Below, piece by piece: positions 11,340 through 22,140 of a stretch of DNA of 64,000 bases (its first letter is position 1; every line of letters starts with the position of its first letter). Location: assembly GCA_047967505.1 (NCBI GenBank), contig CM106540.1; one strand, 5' to 3'. The notes beneath the pieces were generated by a model. The model searched no databases and had not been told where the DNA came from. It saw nothing but the letters and a program-made list of their open reading frames with translations. This DNA is from Dipteris shenzhenensis. Its lineage: Eukaryota > Polypodiophyta > Polypodiopsida > Gleicheniales. The translations under genes and the position numbers were made by a program.

Positions 11340-14300
11340 TCTATTGTTGAGAGGATGAATAGTCTTGATGGGTATCATACATGTGAAAGAGCCATGTATG
11401 CTAGTCCATGTGTCTATTTTCGTCAGGTCAAATGCACAGGAGTCCATTGTTAGTCCTTGCGAATGATGAATTATTCTTGCTGATGCTGGTTGGATTGGAA
11501 ATTGTCGTACTTTAGGTGGTTCTTTCCAACTTGGAACTCTCTCCAGATTTGGAAGATCGGATCGCAACACGAGGGTGTCATTGCATTGTAGAGACTTATT
11601 CTCTGCGGGTTCTCTGCACATGTTCTTGATCCCGTGTTCTTGTCGTTGAATTTAATCCATACGATGTATAGTTTTGTTGTCATGTTTGATCCTCTAAATA
11701 TGCTGTCCACACCATTCACAATCCCCTCCATGATATTTAGGTTCCTTGAGCAAAATTTCCACTATCATTGTTTCCTTCAATTGTAGTTCATTGTGGAGCC
11801 ATCCTGTGTAGTCTTGATGGGTATCATACACGTGAGAGAGCCATGTATGCTAGTCCATGTGTCTTCATTTTTGTCGGGTCAAATGCGTGGGAGTCCATTG
11901 TTAGTCCTTGCAAATGATGAATTGTTCTTGCTGATGCTGGTTGGATTGGAAATTGTCATACTATAGGTGGTTCTTTCCAACTTAGATCTCTCTCTAGATT
12001 TGGAAGATTGGACCACAACACGAGGGTGTCATTCCATTATAGAGACTTATTCTCTGTGCGGGTTCTCTGCACGTGTTCTTGTTGTTGAATTTGATCCATA
12101 CGATGCACAGTTTTGTTATCATGTTTGATCCTCTAAATATGCCGTCCGTGCCATTCACAATCCCCTCCATGATATTTAGGTTCTTTGAGCAAAATTTCCA
12201 CTATCATTGTTTCCTTCAGTTCTTGCTGATGCTGGTTGGATTGGAAATTGTCGTACTTTAGGTGGTTCTTTCCAACTTGGAACTCTCTCCAGATTTGGAA
12301 GATTGGATCACAACACGAGGGTGTCGTTGCATTATAGAGACTTATTCTCTATGGGTTCTCTGCACGTGTTCTTGATCTTGTGTTCTTGTCACTGAATTTA
12401 ATCCGTACGACGTATAGTTTTGTTGTCATGTTTGATCCTCTAAATATGTCGTTCGCGCCATTCACAATCCCCTCCATGATATTTAGGTTCCTTGAGCAAA
12501 ATTTCCACTATCATTGTTTCCTTTAGTTGTAGTTCATTGTGGAGCCATCCTGTGTTTTTTGGGTCATTCGATATGTTTAATGCCTTACTGCACGTTCTAT
12601 GTCTTACATCGTGTGCTCTCAGTATATATTCTTCAACATCTAACAAATTGTAGATGTAGTTGTTGTGCGCGTCTTTAGCAGCATTAGTATAGAATAGATG
12701 TGGTGTTCTGTATTTCAGTATTGGTTGTCTACGATAAAGAGTGTTGAAGTTGTTCAAGTCGTCATCTATCTGAGATCCTACTCGTATCATATTCAAGATT
12801 TCTAGGAAGTGGCCCTATTGCTGTCTCATAGGTTTGGTCAATTCATAGTATTTGATGTGTGTTTTCCACACAGATGCAAGTGATAATGTTGATGAGGACT
12901 TCTCATTGAAGATCCATGAGTCTTTAGTTGGGCTTGCTTGGCATAAGTCCCCACATAGAAGTAGATCCACACCACCGAATGGTTGTTTGTGGTTGCATTT
13001 GATTGCATGCAGGTTGCATGCATTTGCATGTCAGATGCGATGAATGTGCTTTGGCCTACTAGTGACACTTCATCCAACACGATGAGCTCAACATCCTTGT
13101 ATAGATACGACAGTGTTTACAGGGTGTAGGCCAAAAAGCTTTTATAATTGCTTTCCATGAGTGGCAAGTGTAGTGTTGAATATATAGTTGTGCCACCTAT
13201 TATGTAGGCTGCCTTTCCTGTGTATGCTAGTAGCAGTATAACTTTTGTTAGTTCAACATCTTTTGTTTTCTTGTGTGAGTATAGACATAGAAGTGCTTGT
13301 ACTAGTTGCATGAGTGTGAAGGTTCTTCCCGTTCCTACATTCCTCGATAGGAACAAGTGTAGCGGTTTGTCTGGTGCTAGCCTTTTCTTAAGCATAATGT
13401 CTTCCACTATTAGTCATTGTTCTGAGTTCAAGGCCCCATTTTTTTGTAGTGCACGTTGTTTGGAACGAGGTTGCATTTTGCAGGCCTTACATCCATCATC
13501 GAAATATTTCTCATTTGCATATTCATTTCTCTTCCCAAGTCGAACTTGTCCACAGTGCATATGGAGCTCCCACTCATCGACGAAGATGTTTGTGCACTTT
13601 GCCTACTGTTATTCGATCTTGCTGCTCTATGAGATAGGATGTTTTGTTGAATTATTTTTTGTTATTCTCAATGGTGTCTTTGCGTTGGTTGTATAGGTCA
13701 TGCCAAGTGGGGAAGACAGCACTTGTAGTCTGTTGATTGGAATGGTAAGTACAGCATGCATAGCTCTTTGTAATGGTTCTCTGGGTCTTTGCATTTGTTG
13801 AAATTATTGAATCATATTACCTTGGGTCTTCTTCTTTGTTGTTCCTTGCCCCTTGTTATGGTGACCGTGCTTGGGAAGGTGGCAAGGCACATATGTTGGT
13901 AGGATGGTTTTCGCTTTAAGTATTTATGTATGATGTTGTCAAAGAAAATGTTTATGCTCGTAGGTTCCATTTTCTCAAGCTATTGTCGCCACCTTAGTAG
14001 CATAGTTCGCTCCTCTGCTGTGTTTGTGTCGATGTAGATGAACTCTCTTGTTGCACTTTTGAGTGGGAGTGAAAGTGTGAGATACACTGCTTGCTATGCA
14101 CTGACGTGTTGTTTGTTCAGTTTGGCATTATCCACTTTTCTTATGCATTCGTTCATTGGTGCATTGGTCGGAAGGCTATATGTTAGCACGGCCTTCACAA
14201 CTTTGTTTGTCTCCCTATCAATCTTTGTGATGTAGGATGTGCAGTATGAAGTGGCACCATGTGGTTTCAGCATGAATTGTATGTCGGTGTTTGCTTCTCA

Positions 14301-15660
14301 CAGTTTTGGAAATTTGGGGTTGAAGTTGTTCATGGACATGTCTTTTGGTTATCTTTTGAGGAAAATAGATGGTTGTGAGATGTTGCTTCATAATGCAAGT
14401 ATGTAGTCTACTTCGGATGTCCCAATCTGTGCGAAAAACGTGTCCATGTCTAGGGACAATGATGCTTCGCTCTTGATGGTCCGTACAATCTTCTTGAAGT
14501 TTCTTTTGTGCTGCTCCGTTTGCATGCCATGTGGGAGTGGCTCCAAAATCTCAGTTGATTTCATTGGCGGCCTTGGGAATCCGAAGCTACACTTATTGTC
14601 CTTTTTCATGCATATTTTTTTGGTGCTTGTGCTACTGCAATTCCTTGTAAGTCAAATCGAGCATTCTAATGTCTATGCTGATGTATTTATCCGTGTATGC
14701 TTTGATTTCTTCATCTGTTGATGTCCATATATTGGAGCATCCTCGCTCCAAAGTAGGCCATGATCGTGTTGGCTCCATCAATTCTAGAATTCAGGAAGTC
14801 ATTAATCTTTCCAATGATGGAGCTGTTGTGTTTTATGAGGTTCTTTAAGGCTTGGAATTTATGTACACAGGATTGCGTTGTCGTAATGGGGTCTTTTCAG
14901 ATTAGTTCTCAAATCTTCTTCGGGTTGGCTGATGATTCTTTTCTATTCGTTGCGGATTGTAGTTCTCACTGCATATTACTAACAATTCCCATAGCCTTTC
15001 TCCACTATACAAATAATGTGAGGAAGAATGTAGGTGGTCCAAGCTACCTTACCACCGCGAACATGTTCCTCTTCAAATAATGCTTGTAGTCCACGGACGT
15101 GCGGAGGCATGTGAAATCATGGTATCCTATCCTTGATTGTAGTATTTTCTCTATGTTGGTGTCTTTCAATGCATCTTTCACTTGCAATGAGTTGCCTCTT
15201 AGCTACCCTTTATGTAGGCTAACCCATGTCAATGAAAGGACTTGTTTCGCTAGGACTTTCATTGTCTTAAAGAAGATGTTCTCTATGTTTAGTGCAAATT
15301 TTATGTCTCTATTTGTTAACTCCCATTTCACGATGTCTTAGTAAGTCATGTTCTTATGGATTTTGTAAGCACATGGGTACTCGTAAACTAGCGTAGGAAA
15401 TGCTAGTTCTTTGCAGAACTTATCCTTGATCCTTGGATGCAGCAATGGCAAGTGCTTTGTCCTCAAAGTCAACAACTTGTTGGCTGGTATATATACCATG
15501 CACCAATGTGTCTGTCGCTTTGTTGTGGATAATGTTTTGTTCTTTTACCTATGAGTTTTTTGTTGGTTGCTCATCCACATAGCTTTGCAAGTTAAGAAGT
15601 TCATCATCCATTCTGTATTCCACTTGATACATGCTTGTTTGCTCCCCTCCTGCTTCAGAT
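11340..15660 (-). mobile_element. Helitron, Rep-helicase relic
   Basis: A rolling-circle transposon read on the minus strand. Its N-terminal Helitron-like segment contains FPTLVYEYPCAYKIHKN, then a TMKVLAKQV stretch and GPPTFFLTLF near 15.0 kb. A KDNKCSFGFPRPPMKSTEIL block follows at 14.4-14.6 kb. The PIF1-type helicase contains HLFLSRNVGTGRTFTLMQLV and LLAYTGKAAYIIGGTTI at 13.1-13.4 kb, then LDEVSLVGQ and the C-terminal part. Stops and frameshifts are scattered throughout. The Walker A lysine is replaced by Arg (codon 13324-13326), which should abolish ATP hydrolysis. The TC and CTRR-hairpin ends were not located. Confidence 0.7.
11470..12530. repeat. Threefold direct repeat of about 300 bp in Helitron helicase 3' region
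   Basis: Segments starting near 11470, 11925 and 12220 repeat the same order. That order is CTTGCTGATGCTGGTTGGAT, an ACACGAGGGTGTC block, a GATCCTCTAAATATG block, and CCCCTCCATGATATTTAGG. The copies differ by substitutions and small indels. They partly duplicate the helicase C-terminus and explain overlapping minus-strand frames there. Confidence 0.8.
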
Positions 15661-15689
15661 CAAAGGCTTTATTGTAGCAATTCTTCTTG

Positions 15690-16410
15690 GTGTGTTCTTC
15701 TCATCCACAATAGTCGCATGTAAAGTCCTTCCTCTTACCTTTGCCCTTGTCTTTGACTGAGAAGGCTTGATCTCCCATGCCTACATGATTCATTTCTACC
15801 CATCTTTCTTCACTCAATAGCATGGCTACAATATCATGGAAGGTAAGAGCATTTGAATTGAGCCTCAAAATGGTGACTACCTCTGAATACCTTGGTGGAA
15901 GGCTTGTCAACAAAATAGCATTAGCATCATCAATCTTCGATACATACACTGAGTGCCAGTTGCTTCATAATGGCTTGCATTCTATTCAGATGAGTAGCTA
16001 GAGAATCCCCATCTCCCATTTGCAATGTAAACAAATCCTGCTCAACATTATTTTAGAATTTTGTACTCTAGAACCAAATAGCATCTCAAGCATGCTAAAA
16101 TTTTGAGCGGCGGACTTGGCAATATCAACACGATGAAAAAAATCAATCCCAACTGTTGACCAAGCAAAGCTAATGCCTTTTTGTTCTTTAGATCCCATGC
16201 TTGCATTTTTTCAAGCTCTTGATTGTCTATGGGCTTCTTCTCTGACCCAGACACAACCCCCCACAAGCCCTTCTCCATGAATAGTAAACGAACGAATAGT
16301 TGCCAAGAAGGAAAATTCCTACTATCAAACTTTACCATGGATGTATCAGGGAGACCAATCTTGGTGGGCTTCAACCATGCATCCATTACTACAACAATAA
16401 TTGTCCACAC
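15690..16410 (-). pseudogene. Ty1/copia gag relic
   Basis: On the minus strand, the upstream frame reads MVKFDSRNFPSWQLFVRLLF and LWGVVSGSEKKP, the usual copia gag N-terminus. The downstream frame has DANAILLTSLPPRYSEVVTI and ends in a zinc-knuckle start (CDYCG). The parts are in different frames. Protease and later domains are absent; the relic stops where the Helitron begins. Confidence 0.7.
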
Positions 16411-17482
16411 AGATTAGCAAGTATGCCGGTTGCAGGAGCCTTCCTCCTATGATTGCTGTGGGGTCTCCTAAGATTTCCCTCAAAACATGGTGACCTCCTA
16501 AGAACCGTTCTCTAGAATTCAACTCTCATGAGAGCTAAGAGCTCACAACCCTTCCATGCATGTAGACTGCCACCTTCTTATGGAACCACGTAGAAGATAG
16601 CTTTAGATTGTGCCACATGGCACAACTCCTACAACCCCCCATCAAGCTTAGCATCATGGTTACGCCTTCATGGTTCTCATAAGTTTGCCTTTTTTCAAAA
16701 CGAAGCATGCACTAAAGAATTTCAATGGAAATTGATGCACATTTGCACACAATTAAAATCTATCCAAAATAGAGCCATGACAAAGCCTCAAACTTTGACC
16801 AATGAATGTGAGTATATGTCAAAGACGTCTCTTCAATCAAATTTTAATACAGACGGTGATGAGAGAAGACATGTCATCGACAAGAAAGGGAAACAAGTAC
16901 ATATTCATGCACGAAGCACAGCAAAGATGGTCTTACCCTCCCCATGTACTTGCTGTGCCAAAATTTGGAAAGCTTTTTTGAGGGTGTTTTTTGAGTTCCT
17001 GCATAGACAATCATCCTTCTCTATTTTCTTGTTGGATCGAGTGAAAAAGGGAATGACTTCTTCTTTGGACGACCAAAGCTCTTGATGGAGCATATACCCT
17101 TAGTAGCAGCAACACTGCCTTGTACTAATCATGGAGTTACATAAAGTTGCAAACAAAATCAAATTGTCATCTAATGGAAAAAATCACAAAATGTCTAATA
17201 GCTGAGAGACAAACGAACCCTTTGAGTTCTCTACTTTATTAGTGTCACACACCATGCCATTAGTTTTTATGATCCATGCATAAGTTTCAGAATTTCTTTG
17301 ACTTTAGTTATGTGATTTGCACAGTAAAGGCAATGTATAATGGCCATGAGTTGTAGTACAAATGAGAAATTTTGAGTTATTAGATGTTAATTATAAGTAT
17401 TTAGCTCAAGGTTGCACCAATTTTACTTTTTTAAGAGTTTTTATTAAAAACAAGTATTTTTAAAAATTAGGATTTTGGGCCC
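16411..17482. other. No recognised gene; possible LTR at about 16430-16640 (minus)
   Basis: On the minus strand a purine run GATGGGGGG lies at about 16640 just before TTGTAGGAGTTGTGCC, which looks like a polypurine tract followed by a 3' LTR start. The partner LTR is not visible. Open frames at 16730-17090 match nothing I know. From 17100 to 17480 the sequence is AT-rich. Confidence 0.25.
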
Positions 17483-17490
17483 TATATAAA
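17483..17490 (+). promoter_or_regulatory. TATA-like box upstream of the H3-like pseudogene
   Basis: TATATAAA is followed by a long pyrimidine-rich stretch (17520-17620) with the look of a plant 5' leader, and by an ATG at 17623. Distance and composition fit a core promoter. A retained promoter argues against a simple processed copy. Confidence 0.4.
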
Positions 17491-17622
17491 AGAATGGGCC
17501 GTCATTTTCATCTCATTGTTTAAAGAGCTCTCCACTCCCACACCACCTCCCACTTGCCCTTGACATTTCCACCCTTTCTCTCAAACCCTCACCCTTTCTC
17601 TCGCACACTCTCTCCATCCCCC

Positions 17623-18253
17623 ATGGCTAGGCCCAAGATCAAGGCACCATGGAGATTGCTGGCATAGCAAGACCCACCTCCAAACTTAGAGACAGAGAGT
17701 GATAGCCCCCCCCTCTCCCCCCGATGGCCCCCGTCGAAGGGAGAAACTACCATTCCGGAGGCCAGAGAGGGAGCAAGGGGTAAGCCCGCAGACAGAGGGA
17801 CAGAGGAAGGCACAAGAAGATCATGATGCAGAGGCCGATGACTTAGAGAGCACAGAGGAGGAGCACGAGGAAGAGAAACAGCGAAGGACAGAGCAGAGGA
17901 CTAAGTCAAGAGCAGAGAATCAGGGTCCACGCCCATGGGGGAGAGGACACCTATCTCTAGGTCCAGGGCAAAGAGGCCCTCCTCTGGTGAGGCGATACAG
18001 ATTCAAGACAGGGATGGTGGCACTTTGGGAGGTCAGAAAGTTTCAAAAATCCATCGATCTACTCATCCCGATGGTGAGCTTTGCAAGGGTGGTACGTGAG
18101 GTCATGCAGGACCTCAACAATATCCCAATGTCTCGGTATTACAGTCGCGGAGTTGTGGAGGCTCCATGGCATGTTTCTAGGAAAAGGGTCACTGTGACTG
18201 CCAAAGACATGTAGTTTATTGTACGTCTTAAGAAGCCTAAGGGCACTTAGTGA
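17623..18253 (+). pseudogene. Histone H3 / centromeric H3 (CENH3)-like, internally deleted
   Basis: The frame at 17699-18214 ends in a histone-fold-like segment: RYRFKTGMVALWEVRKFQKS, then IDLLIPMVSFARVVREV, MSRYYSRGVVEA and RKRVTVTAKDM. This follows the H3 order RYRPGTVALREIRxxQKxxxLLIxxxxFxRxVRE ... RVTxMxKD. LLIP followed by a diverged first helix is closer to CENH3 than to canonical H3. Most of the second helix (about 25 residues) is missing between VVEA and RKRV. A TAG at about 18212 cuts the C-terminus. The ATG at 17623 begins MARPKIKAPWRLLA, reminiscent of an H3 tail, but it meets TAG and is in another frame. The tail between is long and charged. A diverged H3 variant gene is the alternative. 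Confidence 0.45.
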
Positions 18254-18383
18254 TGTTATATGCTCCACCTTGGGCGATAGTTAGAGTTCATGTACTCTGC
18301 CTACGGGCATTGTATTTGTTGTTGCAATCTATCAATTTACTTACATGCAACTCAATTTACTTACATGCAAAATAAAATAATAA

Positions 18384-19251
18384 TCAAATCTCAATAAAGA
18401 TTGCCTTCTGTGTTCGTTGGATTGCCTCCAGATCGGTGAGGCTCAAGTCATTGAAGCGTGCAATCTCATTGATTGCTGGATTGACTAGAGCATCAAAGTC
18501 AATGACATCATCAAAGGTGTCATTCGACATAGCACCTCATCCTCTCGGAGACCCCAGCTTCTTCCATCACTTCCAATAGGGTAAGGTATTCCTCATCCTC
18601 AATCCTGATTAGATCAACCGAAGCGAGGTGTAGCTTGGTTGCTACCTCATTTGGATTATAGGTGGAGGATGGATATGCATGAGTCAGATATGATGATAAG
18701 ATGACCTCGCTTTCAACTTGCTCCTCAACTAGGTTAATAGTATGCTCCTCAGGCTCCAGGCCTAGGTTTATGTCATCTCCTCCACCACTTTTTGATGGAC
18801 CTGCTCCACCACTTGTGGATGTAGAAGGACCCTCGGACTGCTCACCAACATCCTCATCAAACTTGCTAGTTGCAAGGAGAACGGTAAGGGCTGCATCTCT
18901 CTCGATCAAATGAATTGGGGAAGATGAATCATCCCCGATGGGAATAGCATACTCACAAAGAGAGATAGGGACATTATCCATGGCCCTACCTAGCGTCTTC
19001 TTGAAGTTAGCACTCTAGTGAAAAGAGCTCAAAATATCCAATGAAACCCATTGGTGAGGGGAGTTAGCAATCGCGACAGATTGGATAAGTGTATCAAAAA
19101 ACTAAAGAGAGGGATTATTAGTAGGAAGGAGAGCTCTCATGTGAGAATCAAGATGGAATGCCTTGCAAAAGATTGGATAAACCTGATCTGCAGAGGCATA
19201 GGAATCAGTGGATGAAATCCACTCGTCAAAAGCCTCTCTAGGGGAAGCCAT
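18384..19251 (-). pseudogene. Unidentified acidic protein ORF with in-frame stops
   Basis: I do not recognise the family. ATG at 19251 starts MASPREAFDEWISSTDSYAS. The frame continues through two TAG codons (about 19099-19101 and 19012-19014) into a long open part at 18520-18981. That part has a Ser/Gly-rich linker (SEGPSTSTSGGAGPSKSGGG) and an acidic stretch. A +1 shift near 18530 restores an open end (DTFDDVIDFDALVNPAINEI) to a TGA at 18384-18386. Continuity across the stops suggests a once-intact gene of about 290 codons. It lies tail-to-tail with the H3-like pseudogene. It may be transposon-borne. Confidence 0.4.
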
Positions 19252-19431
19252 GAGTGCAAGAGGATGCTCGGGAAGATGAAAGAGGAGGCTGTGGAATGCA
19301 AGGTTACTCAAGAGTGGGAAACTGAAAAATGTAAAAATGACCTTAGAAGTGTAGTTTATAAAATGGGCAGTGCCCTTAAAAATGCTTTTAATTACAATAT
19401 TTTTATATTTATTGTTTTTACTTTAAAAAGT

Positions 19432-19468
19432 GTTTCTCTTTGTCTCTATCTCTCTCTGTATGTCTGTT

Positions 19469-19502
<34 letters not shown>

Positions 19503-19659
19503 CCCCCCTCCCTCCCTCTCTCTCTCTCTCTTTGTCTCTCTCTCTCGTTGCCCTTAGCTCTCTATCTCTCTCTCTCTCTCTCTCTCTCATAGACCCGCAA
19601 GGTCTTTCGAGGATGTTAATATATCTTTCTTTCTTTCCCTCCCTTTGTGTCCCTCATTG

Positions 19660-19692
<33 letters not shown>

Positions 19693-19776
19693 GCTCTCTC
19701 TCTCTCTCTATATATATCTATCTCTTTCCCTCCCTTTGTGTCCCTGTTTGCTCCCTCCCTCCCTCCCTCCCTCCCT

Positions 19777-19859
<83 letters not shown>

Positions 19860-19868
19860 TCGCTCTCT
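19432..19868. repeat. CT/TCCC microsatellite block
   Basis: About 430 bp of nearly pure pyrimidine with (CT)n tracts interrupted by (CCCT)n and TCTG units. Long open frames here are artefacts of the repeat. A smaller (CT)n tract recurs at 20088-20112. Confidence 0.95.
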
Positions 19869-20689
19869 GGCACCTGATGATCATCTTGTTGCCTTGTTGC
19901 CCTTAGCTATCTATGTCATGGACATTGACTTTACATATACATTTTTTGTAATTTGTTAGCAGCTCCACCCTTTGGATCATTTGTATCTGGGTTTTTTTTC
20001 AATCTCATAGTCTCTCAAAGACCTTAATTAACTTTCTTATTTTTCTCTTTCTCAACTTAGAGGTGCAAATGAATAAATGCAATCTTAACTCTCTCTCTCT
20101 CTCTCTCTCTCCCATTCTCTACATATGGATGTAAGTACCCTCACCTATAAAAGGGAGGTTCATTTGAAGTAATATCAATCAAGCACTTTACACTTCTAGG
20201 ACACGGCTCCAAAGACCAACCAAAGGCTTTTAATGGCACACTTGATGAAGATATCATAGATGATCTTAGGTGCAACAAGCAAAGGAGATTATACCATCGC
20301 TCCAGGGTATTGCAGCACAACCTAGATGTAGGCATAAAGGCATCATGGCCACATTTGCACCATCGAAAACACTGACAAATTCAAAGATTCCATAACATAG
20401 TTGTAAGAACTTAAGCAGACGATCGATGTAATTTCCCAATTTAGGGTAAAAACTTACACACCTCCTCCTCAAGGCCCACAAACTTTGAATGAGACACTGC
20501 TCATTGCTCAAAGAATTAAACTTAATTCATCAAGATATGGGCCTAAAATTCCCCCAAGTGACTCCAATTCTGTCTATTATACCAAAGGCTACATCGACTC
20601 CAATGGACATAGATCATGTCCAAAATCCTCAAATTACATCATAATTCACTCCTCGGCATTAATTTCAAGATAGAGCCAGATTGTCGAAT
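19869..20689. other. No recognised gene; possibly gypsy 5' region
   Basis: Short open frames only. The stretch lies directly upstream of the gypsy zinc knuckle, so it may be diverged leader and gag, but no gag motif is legible. Confidence 0.3.
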
Positions 20690-22140
20690 TGTGACTCACT
20701 GAATGGCTCACCCCACTGCTTTAACTATGGCAAAAATGGGCATGTGTGTAAGGATTGCCACTAGCCTACATCTATTCAGAATGTTCAAATTCAAGAGCAT
20801 TCAGGTCATGATCTCGTGTTAGGAAAAGATCAGCTGGAAGGGTAACAAGAGTCTCCTTTTTAGTGCCCTTAAACTCTCCCAAGTCGTCATTAGCCCTTGT
20901 CATCTTTGCATCCATTGCCAATGATTCCTTTTTTATATTGGTGGACTCAGGTGCTTCAATCACATCTATTCATTCAGATGTGGTCAAAACTTGTAATCTT
21001 CATGCTTTCAAATTCCTCCTAGTCCAATGTTAGTTTGTAATTCAAATTTCTCCTCTATTTTTTGAAGCCACAACTCTTCCCATTCAAGTCTTTGATGTCA
21101 TTTTCTTTCTTCCTATGGTGGTCCTTCCCAATCAATTCTTTCCCATCACACTCAATTGTGATTGGCTTGATGGAAAAGCCCTCATTGAATTTTGGTCTAG
21201 AAATATCTCTCTTCTTGATATCAAGCTCCATGGTTAGTCTGTTAGAAACTTCATTGCTACATGTCATCATCTATTATAGTGTGCTCAACAAATTTCCACA
21301 TGCTTTTTTTACCAATAAGACAATAATTACAATGGCAAATGTAGTTCATGAGATCTCAAATCCTGAGCATCACAAGTCCCCCAAAGAATACTTCAAGATA
21401 AAAAATCAACTTGATAGCATGCTCAAGGATGGTATCATTTGCCATTCCAAAAGCCTAGCTTGGTTGTGTCAACCTCAGCATGTGAAGAAAATTGATAATT
21501 CATACTCAAATTTGTATTGGTTTTGGCCTCTGATCAATCAAGTTACTGCCATGGACTCTTACACTATTACTCATCTTTATGACATTAGTATCATGTATTC
21601 TTACACTATTCTATATCTTGATGACATTATCGATTTTTTTACACATTCTAAGAGAATCGATAATTCATACTTGGTTTTGCATTGGTTTTAGCCTAAGCGC
21701 TCAATCGGGTTACTATCATGGATTCTTACACTATTGCTCATCTTGATGACATTACTATCATGGATTCTTACACTATTGCTCATCTTGATGACATTACTAT
21801 CATGGATTCTTACACTATTCCTTATCTTGATGACATGATTGATTCTTTTACACATTCTAAATATTTTTCCTTTCTCAACCTCAAATCTAGTTATTGGCAA
21901 ATACCTCCCATTGATAAAGATTTGGAAAAGATGGCGTCGCACATAGCTGATGGTTTGTACGAATTTAATGTTATGCCCTTCGGCCTTAAAAAAGCTCAAA
22001 ACACGTTCCAAATAGTCATGAAATTTTTTCTTCATGACCTCATAACGCAAGGTAAAGTGTTAGTCTACTTTGATGATGCTTTGATCCACTTTACATCCAT
22101 GGAGGAGGGTCATTGTTTGCTTGGGTGTAGCCATTTTTGA
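20690..22140 (+). mobile_element. Ty3/gypsy relic: zinc knuckle, protease, reverse transcriptase
   Basis: In order: a degenerate CCHC knuckle CFNYGKNGHVCKDC at about 20721-20762, with the second Cys now Tyr. A protease active site LVDSGASITSIHSD follows at about 20936-20980. The reverse transcriptase reads PKEYFKIKNQLDSMLKDGII, then LNLKSSYWQIPPIDKDLEKM, LYEFNVMPFGLKKAQNTFQ and VLVYFDDALIHF (the catalytic box, normally YFDDIL). Several frames are involved. The RT palm entry segment (MDSYTIPYLDD) is expanded by tandem duplication. Integrase and LTRs were not found. Confidence 0.75.
21545..21840. repeat. Tandem duplications within gypsy RT (42-bp units plus a larger duplicate)
   Basis: Units starting ATCATGGATTCTTACACTAT repeat every 42 bp at 21715, 21757 and 21799, each adding 14 codons in frame. 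A diverged earlier pair lies at 21549-21640. The preceding ATTGATAATTCATAC block is duplicated at about 21490 and 21657. The duplicated peptide corresponds to the family's PIPHLDDLID segment. Confidence 0.9.

Noticed and set aside
19430-19906. Ser/Leu-rich frames that could look like membrane proteins
   Set aside because: They are (CT)n microsatellite translated in different frames.
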